NCBI GenBank assembly: GCA_018241525.1
Contig: JAFEDR010000012.1
Coordinates: 186,001-250,000 of the forward strand
Source of the DNA: Pseudomonadota bacterium
Lineage (GTDB): Bacteria; Pseudomonadota; Gammaproteobacteria; Steroidobacterales; Steroidobacteraceae
Length of the DNA: 64,000 bases
Reading direction: 5' to 3'
A model generated the notes under the pieces. The model was not told the origin of the DNA. It worked only from the letters and a program-made list of their open reading frames with translations, and searched no databases. A program made the translations under genes and the position numbers. Positions 25,901 to 37,524 of the stretch are shown in pieces. Each line of letters starts with the position of its first letter. Within the stretch, counting starts at the first letter, position 1.

Positions 25901-27810
25901 GCCGCCGACAGCCGCTCGCCGTCGACGGCGAGATCGAGGGCCGGGCCGCCGTGCTGCTGCAGCTCGAAGTCCTGGATCCAGACCGGCGGCTGGCCCTCGC
26001 GGCCGACCTCGTAGGGCCGCTCGCTGATCAGGCGCAGGCCGAGGTTCTCGAGCATCGGCAGCACGTCGGAGATCGCGCGCGGCTCGCGCGGCCGGAACAG
26101 CTTCAGGTTGACGCAGCCGGCGCCGGCGCCGGGCGGCCGGTACAGCCTGAGGTGCAGCGCATCCGGCCGAGCCGCGACCGTCTCGAGCGCGGCGATGTCG
26201 TCGACCGCGGCCTCGGGGGGCGTGTCCTCGGAGTAGGAGGTCGGCAGCGCGTCGCGGTAGCGGGCCAGCAGCCGCAGCGCCTCGGCCTCGCCGTGCCGCG
26301 CGGTCAGCGCCGCGCGCAGTCCGTCGTTCCAGGTCAGCACCGCCGCGGCGATGCGCCGCTCGATCGACGCCGGATCCGGGGCGCGCGTGCTGTTCGGGGT
26401 GCGCACGATCAGGTGCACGCGGGCGAGCACCGACTCGGACAGCTGCACCTGCGACTCGACGTCGCTGCCCGCGAACACCTCGCGGATGATCGACTCGATG
26501 CGGTGGCGAACCTCGGTGTTGTAGCGGTCGCGCGGCACGTACAGCAGGCACGACCAGAAGCGATGGAAGCTGTCGCGGCGCACGAACAGCCGCACGACCT
26601 GCCGGTCGTAGAGGTTGACGATGCCGCGGATCGTCGGGATCAGCTCGGCGGTGGTCGCCTGGAACAGCTCGTCGCGCGGGTGCGACTCGAGCACGTGCAT
26701 GACCGCCTTGCCGTCGTGGCTCTGCGGCGCGAGCCCGAAGTGCGCGATGATCTCCTGCACCTTGTGGCGCAACACCGGGATCTCGCGCGGGCTGCTGCTG
26801 TAGGCGGTCGAGGTCCACAGGCCGATGAAGCGGTGCTCGCCGGTCACCTCGCCGCGGGCGTTGAAGCTCTTGACGCCGACGTAGTCGAGGTACGTCGCGC
26901 GGTGCACGGTCGCGACCGTGTTCGCCTTGGTGATCACCAGCAGCGAGCGCTGCCGCGCGTGGCGGCGCAGGTCGCCGCTCAGCTTCACGACGTGCGCCGG
27001 ATGGCCCGGGCGACCGCCGCGCAGCAGGCCGAGCCCGGAGGCCACGTCCGGCACCAGCCGATCGACGCTCGCGCCGCGCTCGAGGCGGTAGTAGCGCGCG
27101 CCGAGGAACGTGAAGTGGTTGTCGATCATCCAGTCGAGCAGCGCGCGGCCCTCGAGCAGCTCGGCCGGCGCCAGCGGCGGCGGGTCGGTCTCGAGCTGCG
27201 CGGCAATCGACTGGGCGCGCTCGCGCAGCTTCGGCCAGTCGCTGACGGCGACCCGCACGTCGTCGAGCGTGCCGCGGATCGCCGCCTCGAGCGCGGCGAG
27301 GCGCGCGGGATCGGTGGCGCGGTCGACCTCCAGCAGCTGCCAGGACTCGCCGCGCGCGCCGCGCGCGCCGGGTTCCGCGATCGCGGTCAGGCGCCCGCCG
27401 CGGTCGCGCTGGACCTCGATCACCGGGTGCACGATCAGGTGCACGGCGAGGCCGGCCTGGTTGACCGCCATACCCATCGAGTCGACCAGGAACGGCGAGT
27501 CGTCGCAGACGATCATCACGATCGTGTGCGGCGAGTGGAAGCCGTCGGTCGCGGGGTCCGGATTGAAGACCCTGACCCACGGCTTGCCGCGGCGGCGCAG
27601 CCGCGCACCCTGGAACTGCAGCAGTGCCGCCGCCGCGAGGTCGTCGCTGCCGCGCGCCCGCAGGTCCTCGTCGGCCACGCCCCGGAAGTAGCGGCGCAGG
27701 AAGGCCTCGCCGACCGCGCGATCCGCGGCCCGCAGGCGGCCGCGCGCGGCGCGCACGATGCGCTCGATCAGCTTCAGTCGGCTGGCGGGAACTTTGCCGA
27801 GCATGGTCAT
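22984..27810 (-). CDS. gdhB: NAD-dependent glutamate dehydrogenase, large (180-kDa class)
   Basis: This 1608-residue enzyme deaminates glutamate to 2-oxoglutarate with NAD, a catabolic role feeding the TCA cycle. Its size is that of the large proteobacterial/streptomycete class. The N-terminal half carries ACT-like regulatory segments (PHTIVMIVCDDSPFLVDSMGMAVN); the catalytic core has KGGFVCRRLP with GAKGG, PDDTYLVVAADKGTATFSDIAN, GIGDMSGDVFGNG and EGGNLGLSQLGRIEYAL. Start codons at 27810 and 27804 are both possible, with GAGGGG upstream. It overlaps the marR-type gene by ATGA, suggesting direct control by that regulator. Confidence 0.95.
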   Translation of the reverse strand: MTMLGKVPASRLKLIERIVRAARGRLRAADRAVGEAFLRRYFRGVADEDLRARGSDDLAAAALLQFQGARLRRRGKPWVRVFNPDPATDGFHSPHTIVMIVCDDSPFLVDSMGMAVNQAGLAVHLIVHPVIEVQRDRGGRLTAIAEPGARGARGESWQLLEVDRATDPARLAALEAAIRGTLDDVRVAVSDWPKLRERAQSIAAQLETDPPPLAPAELLEGRALLDWMIDNHFTFLGARYYRLERGASVDRLVPDVASGLGLLRGGRPGHPAHVVKLSGDLRRHARQRSLLVITKANTVATVHRATYLDYVGVKSFNARGEVTGEHRFIGLWTSTAYSSSPREIPVLRHKVQEIIAHFGLAPQSHDGKAVMHVLESHPRDELFQATTAELIPTIRGIVNLYDRQVVRLFVRRDSFHRFWSCLLYVPRDRYNTEVRHRIESIIREVFAGSDVESQVQLSESVLARVHLIVRTPNSTRAPDPASIERRIAAAVLTWNDGLRAALTARHGEAEALRLLARYRDALPTSYSEDTPPEAAVDDIAALETVAARPDALHLRLYRPPGAGAGCVNLKLFRPREPRAISDVLPMLENLGLRLISERPYEVGREGQPPVWIQDFELQQHGGPALDLAVDGERLSAAIAALWQGQAENDGFNRLVLAARLSWREVMVLRAYCRWLLQTGIPFSQPYMESVLASNARTAERLARLFVTAFDPALPAARRASQLARLGREIDADLAQVARLDEDRILRAFRAAIDATLRTNYYQSARDGHGPKPYLSIKIDPQRVPGLPEPRPMFEIWVHAPRVEGVHLRKGRVARGGLRWSDRYEDFRTEVLGLMKAQNVKNTVIVPVGAKGGFVCRRLPAAREEQQREVVSCYQDFVRGLLDLTDNIVNGKIVPPPQTVRRDPDDTYLVVAADKGTATFSDIANGVSAEYGFWLGDAFASGGSAGYDHKKIAITARGGWECVKRHFRELGVDVDRQAFSVAGIGDMSGDVFGNGLLRSPHARLVAAFNHQHIFIDPAPDAARSFKERQRLFALPRSTWADYDRKLLSAGGGVWARSEKSIRLPREARQLLGITAEALPPNEIIRAILKLDVDLLWNGGIGTYVKSSAESHAQVGDRANDAVRVDGRELRCRIVGEGGNLGLSQLGRIEYALNGGRLNTDFIDNSGGVNCSDLEVNIKILLALAETRRGLKRAARDRLLARMTPDVAALVLRNNYLQSQAISTLAAGALERGTELGYAIRFLERNGDLDRALEYLPDEATLEERRQQGKSLTRPELSILLSYSKIWLYHELIESDLPEDPYLSNELERYFPAPVIDGYGDLLRAHPLRREIIATATTNSIVNRMGPVFAIRLAEDSGATLSAVTRAYAIARESTSMRDLWNEIEALDNRVPAAVQYDMNYATSRALRYATYWVLAQRGRSLEVEPAVAALRPGLARLVEAAPRLVTGRLAERIETKRAAGIAAGVPASLASRIATLELLQSGLYIVDLAARRRLPLEAVARAYLHLGHVLDLDGLRLQIDALKVTGHWQAVARGSLREDLYRLHRTLTDTMLGRGLRGEPVRAVDAWLAARREPVEHLKRILADVTSAPSVDFATLSVALMSLKRLAGE

Positions 27811-28367
27811 CCCCTCGAAGGTCGGACCGTCCGTGTGTCTGGCGAGCGCGCCGTGCCGGAGGACGGCGGGGCAGGGCGCGTGGCAAGCGTGGCGGGTGCC
27901 GCGCGCAGCGCCCGGGCGCGCCGCAGCAGCTCATCGAGCAGCGCGGACAGCGCCGTCCGGCTGCGCATCGGCAGCCCGCGCAGCACCGATTCCTCGTACG
28001 CGAGCGCGCAGGGCGCGACCTCGTCGTAGACCGACTGGCCGCGCGGCGTCAGGCGCAGGTGCGAGCGCCGCCGGTCGGAGGCCTCGATGCCGCGCTCGAT
28101 GCGACGCGCCCGCACCAGCGAGGCGACCGCGCGGCTGACGGCGACCTTGTCCATCGCGGTCCGCTCCGCGACCTGCGCGGCCGAGAGCCCCGGCGTACGC
28201 GCAAGCACCGCGAGCACGCGCCACTCCGGAATCGACAGCTGGAAGCGGTCGGCGTAGGTCTCGGCGAGCGCGGCGCTCAGCGTGTTGGCGAGTACCGAGA
28301 GCCGGTACGGCAGGAAGCGCTCGAGTTCGAGCGCGCGCGGCGGGTCGGCGGGCGTGGCGGGCTTCAC
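27807..28367 (-). CDS. MarR family transcriptional regulator
   Basis: A 186-residue winged-helix regulator. The HTH and wing are at about residues 45-105: PEWRVLAVLARTPGLSAAQVAERTAMDKVAVSRAVASLVRARRIERG followed by ASDRRRSHLRLT, the MarR wing. Flanking helices would dimerise it. The gene starts at GTG 28367 only two bases after a palindrome that looks like its operator, and its stop overlaps the gdhB start. Autoregulation together with gdhB is therefore likely. The ligand is unknown. The C-terminal 30 residues are Pro/Ser/Arg-rich and poorly conserved in appearance. Confidence 0.9.
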   Translation of the reverse strand: MKPATPADPPRALELERFLPYRLSVLANTLSAALAETYADRFQLSIPEWRVLAVLARTPGLSAAQVAERTAMDKVAVSRAVASLVRARRIERGIEASDRRRSHLRLTPRGQSVYDEVAPCALAYEESVLRGLPMRSRTALSALLDELLRRARALRAAPATLATRPAPPSSGTARSPDTRTVRPSRG

Positions 28368-28369
28368 GG

Positions 28370-28389
28370 TTGGTTGCGATTGTAACCAA
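28370..28389 (-). promoter_or_regulatory. Palindromic operator and -10 box of the marR-gdhB operon
   Basis: TTGGTT-N8-AACCAA forms an inverted repeat whose core reads GTTGCGATTGTAAC, close to the GTTGCAATTGCAAC type seen at MarR-family operators. On the minus strand it contains TACAAT (28384-28379), a good -10 box, so repressor binding would block the promoter. The distance to the GTG start leaves no room for a ribosome site, implying a nearly leaderless mRNA. Confidence 0.55.
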
Positions 28390-28410
28390 AACCGCGCGCG
28401 GCGCGGCGGC

Positions 28411-29510
28411 TCAGGGCCGGTGCGGGCGCGCCAGGTACTCGCGCGACTGCATCTCCGCGAGGCGGCTCGCGGTGCGCCGGAACTCGAGCGCGAGCCGCTC
28501 GCCGCGATAGAGCTCGGCCGGCGCGGCCGCGGCGCTCAGCACCAGCTTTACGCCGCGCTCGTAGAGCTCGTCGACCAGCGCCACGAAGCGCCGCGCCGCA
28601 TCGTCGCGGGTCTCGTCGAAGGCCGGCACGCCGGAGACCAGCACCGTGTGGTGCTCGCGCGCGATCGCGATGTAGTCGGCGGTGGCGCGCGGTCCCTCGC
28701 ACAGCGCCGCGAAGTCGAACCAGATCGTCCCGGCGGCGCGGCGCCGCACCGCGATCGGCCGGTCCTCGACCACGAGGCTGGCGTCGGTCGCGCCACGGTC
28801 GCCGGCAATCGCGGCGAAGCGCTCGGCCAGCGCCGCGTCGGCGTCCGCGCCGCTGCCGACGACGTACAGCGGCGCGCGCTCTAGCTGCCGGAGGCGATAG
28901 TCGGTGCCACCATCGACCTCGACCACCTCGGTGGCGCGCTCCAGCAGCCGGATGGCCGGCAGGAAGCGGCTGCGCTGCAGGCCGTCGCGGTACAGGCCCG
29001 CCGGCGGCACGTTGGAAGTGAAGACCAACGTCACCCCGCGCTCGGTGAGCGCGGCGAACAGCCCACCGAGCAGCATCGCATCGGCGATGTCGCTGACGTA
29101 CAGCTCGTCGAAGCACAGCACGCGGACGTCGGCCGCGAGGTCAGCCGCCAGCCGCGCGAGCGGGTCGGCGAGCAGCTGCGGCCGCAGCGCCGCCAGCCGC
29201 GCGTGCACGTCCTGCATGAAGTGATGGAAGTGCGCGCGCCGGTGCGGCACCGCGAGCTCGGCCGCGAAGGCGTCCATCAGCAGGGTCTTGCCGCGGCCGA
29301 CGCCGCCCCACAGGTACAGCCCGCGGATCGCGCGGCGGCGCGGCGTGCGCCCGAACGCCGCAGCGAGCCGCCACCACAGGCCCGCCTCGCGGCGCGCCGC
29401 GCGGGCAAGCCGCCCGCGCAGCTGCTCGAGTTTCGCGAGCGCGCCGAGCTGGGCGGCGTCCGGGACGTAGCCGTGGCGGGCGAGCTCGGCACGGCAGCGC
29501 TCGGTCAGCG

Positions 29511-29514
<4 letters not shown>
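28411..29514 (-). CDS. zapE: ZapE/AFG1-family ATPase
   Basis: ZapE is a P-loop ATPase that associates with the FtsZ ring late in division, especially at low oxygen or heat, in E. coli. The 367-residue protein has Walker A LWGGVGRGKTLLMD (residues 70-77), the histidine-rich HFHHFMQDVH that follows in this family, Walker B VLCFDELYVSDIADAM and sensor TLVFTSNVPP. Length matches the family. The GTG at 29514 overlaps the stop of the acetoacetyl-CoA synthetase gene. Confidence 0.93.
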
Positions 29515-31475
<1,961 letters not shown>

Positions 31476-31519
31476 CGCCTCAGTGTACCGTGCAGCTCCG
31501 CCCCGCCGGCCGCGGCCGC

Positions 31520-32470
31520 TCAGCGCGAGACGACGCCCGGCAGCACGCAGAGCATCTCGTAGAGCAGGTTGGCGCCGAGCAGCGCGGTGTTGCCGGTGGT
31601 GTCATACGGCGGGCTGACCTCGACGAGGTCGCCGCCGACCACGTCGAGGCCACGGCAGCCGCGCACGATCTCAAGGCCCTGCGGCACCGTGAGCCCGCCG
31701 ATCTCGACCGTGCCGGTGCCAGGCGCGTAAGCCGGATCGAGACCGTCGATGTCGAAGCTGATGTAGACCGGACCACCGCCGATCTGCGCCGCCACCTCGC
31801 GCATCAGCGGCTCCAGCGAGCGATGCCAGCATTCCTCGGCCTGCACGACGCGAAATCCCTGGCGGCGCGACCAGTCGAAGTCGTCGGCCGCGTAACCGGT
31901 GCCGCGCAGCCCGATCTGCGCCACGCGTCGGCCATCGAGCAGGCCTTCCTCGACCGCGCGACGGAACGGCGTGCCGTGCGCGATCTTCTCGCCGAACATC
32001 TCGTCATTGACGTCCGCATGCGCATCGACGTGCACCAGCCCGAGCGGCCCGTGGCGGCGGCGCAGCGCGCGCAGGATCGGCAGCACGATCGTGTGATCGC
32101 CGCCCATCGTCAGCGGCTTCGCGCCGGTGGCGAGCAGCGCATCGTAGTAGCGCTCGATGATCTCGATGCTCTTCAGCAGGTTGTAGGTATTGATCGGCAC
32201 GTCGCCGGCGTCGGCGATCCGCAGGCAATCGAATGGCGCGGCGCGGGTCGCCATGTTGTAGGGGCGCAGCATCCGCGATTCGTCGCGGATCTGCCGCGGC
32301 GCGAGCCGCGAGCCGGGCCGGTTGGAGGTGCCGATGTCGAACGGCACGCCGACGAAGGCGACGTCGAGGCCGGCGTCGAGGCCCACGGCCGGCAGCCGCA
32401 TGAAGGTCGCCGGCCCGCCGGCGCGGGGCATCGCATTGCCGGACAGGGGCTGGAACAGCTCTTTCGTCAT
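31520..32470 (-). CDS. Guanidinobutyrase/agmatinase (ureohydrolase)
   Basis: A 316-residue Mn-dependent ureohydrolase that releases urea from a guanidino compound. Metal ligands are in MGGDHTIVLP, HVDAHADVND and SFDIDGLDP. The segments NRPGSRLAPRQIRDESRMLRPYN and DEMFGEKIAHGTPFRRAVEEGLL resemble Pseudomonas guanidinobutyrase/guanidinopropionase more than E. coli agmatinase as I recall those sequences, so 4-guanidinobutyrate is my first choice of substrate and agmatine the second. The start ATG at 32470 follows the GST stop by 7 bases. Confidence 0.88.
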   Translation of the reverse strand: MTKELFQPLSGNAMPRAGGPATFMRLPAVGLDAGLDVAFVGVPFDIGTSNRPGSRLAPRQIRDESRMLRPYNMATRAAPFDCLRIADAGDVPINTYNLLKSIEIIERYYDALLATGAKPLTMGGDHTIVLPILRALRRRHGPLGLVHVDAHADVNDEMFGEKIAHGTPFRRAVEEGLLDGRRVAQIGLRGTGYAADDFDWSRRQGFRVVQAEECWHRSLEPLMREVAAQIGGGPVYISFDIDGLDPAYAPGTGTVEIGGLTVPQGLEIVRGCRGLDVVGGDLVEVSPPYDTTGNTALLGANLLYEMLCVLPGVVSR

Positions 32471-32477
32471 GGGGACC

Positions 32478-33077
32478 TCAGCCGGGCCGGGTGGCGGCGA
32501 GGCTCGGCCGGTCGCGCACCGCGCGCCACCAGTCGGCCAGGGCGGGTGCGCCGGTGCCGATGTCGAGGTCGCCGAGGCGGAACTCGAGGTAGCCGAGCGC
32601 GACCGCGATCGAGATCTGGCCGAGGTCGAACGGCGTCGCTGCCGGGTTCAGCTCCGCGCCGAACGCGGCGACGCTGCGGCGGATCGCATCCGTCGCGCGC
32701 GCCTGCGCCGCGGCGGAGCGTTCCGCCTCCGGACGGCGGCGCTCGAGCACGATCGCTACCGCCGCATCGAGCACGCCGTCGCACAGCGCCTGGCAGCGCA
32801 ACACGCGCCAGCGTGCCGCGCCCGAGCGCGGGATCAGCGGCGAGGCCGGCACCAGCGCATCCAGGTACTCGCAGATCACCGGGCTGTCATACAGGGTCAG
32901 GCCGTCGTCGGTGACCAGCGCCGGGACCTTGCCGAGCGGGTTCACCGCCGCCACCGTGGTCGGCAACGGCCAGGGCGAGGCGTCGACCAGCTCGACCTGC
33001 TCGGCGAGGCCTTTTTCGATGGCGACCACGCGCACCTTGCGCACGTAGGGGGACGTCGGGGAGTAGTAGAGCTTCAT
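32478..33077 (-). CDS. Glutathione S-transferase family protein
   Basis: A 199-residue protein with an N-terminal thioredoxin-like domain (MKLYYSPTSPYVRKVRVVA, active serine/tyrosine region; NPLGKVPALVTDDG; YDSPVICEYLD, the glutathione-binding site) and an all-helical C-terminal domain ending in WWRAVRDRPSLAAT. The substrate cannot be read. It lies 7 bases before the ureohydrolase gene. Confidence 0.9.
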   Translation of the reverse strand: MKLYYSPTSPYVRKVRVVAIEKGLAEQVELVDASPWPLPTTVAAVNPLGKVPALVTDDGLTLYDSPVICEYLDALVPASPLIPRSGAARWRVLRCQALCDGVLDAAVAIVLERRRPEAERSAAAQARATDAIRRSVAAFGAELNPAATPFDLGQISIAVALGYLEFRLGDLDIGTGAPALADWWRAVRDRPSLAATRPG

Positions 33078-33149
33078 CGCGCGCCGCGCCTCGCGTCGTC
33101 GACAGGCACGGGATCATGCCCGCGCGGGTCGGCCCCGTCCACGGCCCGG

Positions 33150-33893
33150 CTATTCCGCCGGCGGCGCCGGCACGGGTGTGTCGAGATCGACGCCGCTGAT
33201 CTCGAAGCCGCGGCGGAAGTCGCGCACGTGCTTCGCCATCCAGCTGCGGGCCCGCTCCGGCTCGCCGCCCTCGATGGCGGCGAGTATCTCGCGCTGGGCC
33301 GTGGCGATGCGCGCCCGCGCCGGGGGCGCCCGGTCGATGATCACCTCGAGCGCGGCGCCGAGCAGCAGCAGCAGCGGCTCCTGCGCGAGCGGCAGCACGC
33401 GGTTGCCGCTCGCCGCGGCGACCGCACGGAAGAACCTCGCGACCCCGGCGACCGCCGCCGGCGCGGTGGCGTGGTCGGTGGCGTAGCCGGCCACCGCCGC
33501 GCGAATCGCCGCCAGCGACTCGCCGCTCGCACGCCGGGCCGCAGCCTCGGCGGTCGGTGGCTCGAGCAGCTCGAGCGTCTCCCACACCTCGCGCACCGTC
33601 ACGTCGTTCAGCGCGAGCGCATGGCCGATCCGGCCGGCCACCTGCGTCGCGGCCGGGCGGCTGACGACCATGCGCTTCGTGCCGCGGCGGCGCGCGACCA
33701 GGTTCGCGCTCTCGAGCTCGCGCAGCGCCTCGCGGATCGTCGAGCGATTGACCGCGAACTGCGCCGCGAGCTCGGTCTCGGCCGGCAGCGCGTCGCCGTC
33801 GCGCAGCGTGCGATCGAGGATGCGTGCCGCGATCGCGCTCGCGACCCGCCGGTAGCCCGGCTCGAACGGCAGCGGCTCGAAGGCCGTGCTCAC
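33150..33893 (-). CDS. GntR/FCD-type regulator of the liu cluster
   Basis: A 247-residue regulator with an N-terminal GntR winged helix (YRRVASAIAARILDRTLRDGDALPAETELAAQFAVNRSTIREALRELESANLVARRRGTKRMVVSRP) and a C-terminal all-helical FCD ligand domain. The GTG at 33893 overlaps the stop of the isovaleryl-CoA dehydrogenase gene. A 13-bp palindrome between the divergent liuA and liuB genes has the TTGTC/GACAA form used by FCD-type GntR proteins, so it is the likely repressor of this cluster. Leucine pathways in related bacteria are usually assigned to MerR (LiuR) or TetR (LiuQ) regulators, so a GntR regulator here is notable. Confidence 0.9.
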   Translation of the reverse strand: MSTAFEPLPFEPGYRRVASAIAARILDRTLRDGDALPAETELAAQFAVNRSTIREALRELESANLVARRRGTKRMVVSRPAATQVAGRIGHALALNDVTVREVWETLELLEPPTAEAAARRASGESLAAIRAAVAGYATDHATAPAAVAGVARFFRAVAAASGNRVLPLAQEPLLLLLGAALEVIIDRAPPARARIATAQREILAAIEGGEPERARSWMAKHVRDFRRGFEISGVDLDTPVPAPPAE

Positions 33894-35068
33894 GCGGCGC
33901 CCACCAGCTCGCGGCCGATCAGCATGCGGCGGATCTCCTGCGTGCCGGCACCGATGTCGTAGAGCTTCGCGTCGCGCAGCAGGCGGCCGGCCGGGTAGTC
34001 GTTGATGTAGCCGTTGCCGCCGAGCGCCTGGATCGCCTCGAGGGCCGCCTGCACGGCACGGTCGGAGGCGAGCAGCAGGCAGGCCGCCGCCGCGCGGCGG
34101 GTCTTGAGCCCGGCGTCGCAGGCACGGGCGACCTGGTGCACGTAGGCGCGGCTGCCAAACAGGCTCGTGTAGAGGTCCGCGATCTTGCCCTGCATCAGCT
34201 CGAAGCTGCCGATCGGCCGGCCGAACTGGCGCCGCTCGCGCACGTACGGCAGCACGAGGTCGAGCGCGGCCGACATCAGGCCGAGCGGACCGCCGGCGAT
34301 CACCACCCGCTCGTAGTCGAGTCCGTTCATCAGCACCGCGACGCCGCCGTTCTCGCGGCCGAGGACGTTCTCGAGCGGCACGCGGCAGTCCTGGAAGACC
34401 AGCTCGCCGGTCGAGGAGCCGCGCATGCCGAGCTTGTCGAGCTTCTGGGCGACCGAGAAGCCGGGCGTGCCGCGTTCGACGATGAAGGTCGTGATGCCGC
34501 GCGAGGCCTGCTCCGGCGCGGTCTTCGCGTAGACGACCACGACGTCGGCATCCGGGCCGTTCGTGATCCACATCTTGCGGCCGTTCAGCAGGTAGTGGTC
34601 GCCGCGGCGCTCGGCGCGCAGCCGCATCCCGACCACGTCGGAGCCCGCCTCGGGCTCCGACATCGCGAGCGAACCGACGTGCTCGCCGCTGACCAGCCGC
34701 GGCAGATAGCGCTCCAGCTGCGCTTCGGTGCCGTTCAGCCGCAGCTGGTTGATGCAGAGGTTGGAATGCGCCGCGTAACTGAGGCCGACGGCGCCCGACG
34801 CGCGCGAGATCTCCTCCATCGCGAGCACGTGGGCGAGGTAGCCGAGGCCCGTGCCGCCGTAGCGCTCCGGGACCGTCATGCCAAGCAGGCCCTGCGCACC
34901 GAGCTCGGGCCACAGCTCGCGCGGAAAGCGGTCTTCGCGGTCGATCGCGGCGGCGAGCGGTGCGATCCGCTCGCTGGCGAAGCGGCGCACGGCCTGGCGC
35001 AGCGCGGCGAGGTCCTCGTCGAGGCCGGCGTCGAGATCGTCTTCGTGGCTCACGCCGGCATCGGCCAT
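33890..35068 (-). CDS. liuA: Isovaleryl-CoA dehydrogenase
   Basis: A 392-residue FAD acyl-CoA dehydrogenase that oxidises isovaleryl-CoA to 3-methylcrotonyl-CoA, passing electrons to ETF. It has SYAAHSNLCINQL, AMSEPEAGSDVVGMR, KMWITNGPDADV, the active-site glutamate in GLDYERVVIAGGPLG (isovaleryl-CoA dehydrogenases place it on this helix), QALGGNGYINDYPAGRLLRDAKLYDIGAGTQEIRR. Position opposite liuBCD and length support liuA. ETF-QO for the same electron route is 8 kb away in this window. Confidence 0.93.
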   Translation of the reverse strand: MADAGVSHEDDLDAGLDEDLAALRQAVRRFASERIAPLAAAIDREDRFPRELWPELGAQGLLGMTVPERYGGTGLGYLAHVLAMEEISRASGAVGLSYAAHSNLCINQLRLNGTEAQLERYLPRLVSGEHVGSLAMSEPEAGSDVVGMRLRAERRGDHYLLNGRKMWITNGPDADVVVVYAKTAPEQASRGITTFIVERGTPGFSVAQKLDKLGMRGSSTGELVFQDCRVPLENVLGRENGGVAVLMNGLDYERVVIAGGPLGLMSAALDLVLPYVRERRQFGRPIGSFELMQGKIADLYTSLFGSRAYVHQVARACDAGLKTRRAAAACLLLASDRAVQAALEAIQALGGNGYINDYPAGRLLRDAKLYDIGAGTQEIRRMLIGRELVGAA

Positions 35069-35099
35069 CTTGGCGTTCCTCAGGGATTACGATAGTATG

Positions 35100-35112
35100 A
35101 TTGTCCGACAAT
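35100..35112. promoter_or_regulatory. GntR-type operator between liuA and liuB
   Basis: ATTGTC-C-GACAAT is a perfect 13-bp palindrome in the 62-base divergent gap. A -10-like TATGAT (35096-35101) on the plus strand abuts it. The half-site TTGTC fits FCD-type GntR operators, and such a regulator is encoded next door at 33150-33893. Confidence 0.6.
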
Positions 35113-35130
35113 TCTGGGGTCGAGGGCAAG

Positions 35131-36735
<1,605 letters not shown>

Positions 36736-36738
36736 CCC

Positions 36739-37524
36739 ATGGAACCGATCCTTCTCGAGTCCGAGCCCGCCGCTGGCGTCGTGCGCCTCAGCCTCAACCG
36801 TCCGGCGCAGCGCAACGCGCTCGACGGCACGCTGATCGGGGCTCTGCAGGCGGCCGTGGCGAGTCACGCGACCCGCCCGGCGACGCGGGTGCTGCTGATC
36901 GCCGCCGAGGGCACCGCGTTCTGCGCCGGCGCGGACCTGCACGCGATGCTGGCGCTCGGGCGCGGCGATCGCGCGGCGAGCGTCCAGGACGCCTCGCAGC
37001 TTGCCGCGCTGCTGCTCGCGCTGCGCGATTGCCCGAAGCCGAGCATCGCGCTCGTCCAGGGCCCGGCCTTCGGTGGCGGCATGGGTCTCGCCGCCGCCTG
37101 CGACGTCGCGATCGGCTCGACCGCCGCGCGCTTCCGCCTGCCCGAGGTGCAGCTCGGCCTCGTGCCGGCGGTGATCTCGCCCTACGTGATCGAGGCACTC
37201 GGCCACCGCCAGGCACGGCGCTACTTCCTGAGTGGCGAGCAGATCGACGCGGCGCGCGCGGTCGAGCTCGGCTTGCTGCACCTCGCGGTCGCGCCGGAGG
37301 CGCTCGCCGCCGAAGGCCTGCGGCTCGCGGCCGAGATCGCGCAGGGCGGTCCGCACGCGCTCGCCGAGGCCAAGCGGCTGATTGCGGCGGTCGGCCACCA
37401 GACGCCGGGCGCGGCGACCGCGGCGAGCACCGCCGCGTGGCTCGCGACGCTGCGGGCGGGGGCCGAGGCCCAGGAGGGCATCGACGCGGCGCTCGCGCGG
37501 CGCACGCCCGGGTGGCGCTCGTGA
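36739..37524 (+). CDS. liuC: Methylglutaconyl-CoA hydratase-type enoyl-CoA hydratase
   Basis: A 261-residue crotonase that would hydrate 3-methylglutaconyl-CoA to HMG-CoA. It has RPAQRNALDGTLI, GTAFCAGADLHAML (oxyanion hole), ALVQGPAFGGGMGLAAACDVAIGSTAARFRLPEVQLGLVPAVISPYV, with the glutamate in PEVQLG. Placement between the two carboxylase subunits marks it as LiuC. It starts 3 bases after the liuB stop and its stop overlaps the liuD GTG. Confidence 0.94.
   Translation: MEPILLESEPAAGVVRLSLNRPAQRNALDGTLIGALQAAVASHATRPATRVLLIAAEGTAFCAGADLHAMLALGRGDRAASVQDASQLAALLLALRDCPKPSIALVQGPAFGGGMGLAAACDVAIGSTAARFRLPEVQLGLVPAVISPYVIEALGHRQARRYFLSGEQIDAARAVELGLLHLAVAPEALAAEGLRLAAEIAQGGPHALAEAKRLIAAVGHQTPGAATAASTAAWLATLRAGAEAQEGIDAALARRTPGWRS

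Noticed and set aside
35101..35130. TTG at 35101 as the liuB start
   Set aside because: It lies within the operator palindrome and promoter area and lacks a ribosome site; the ATG at 35131 follows GAGGG and fits the usual protein length.
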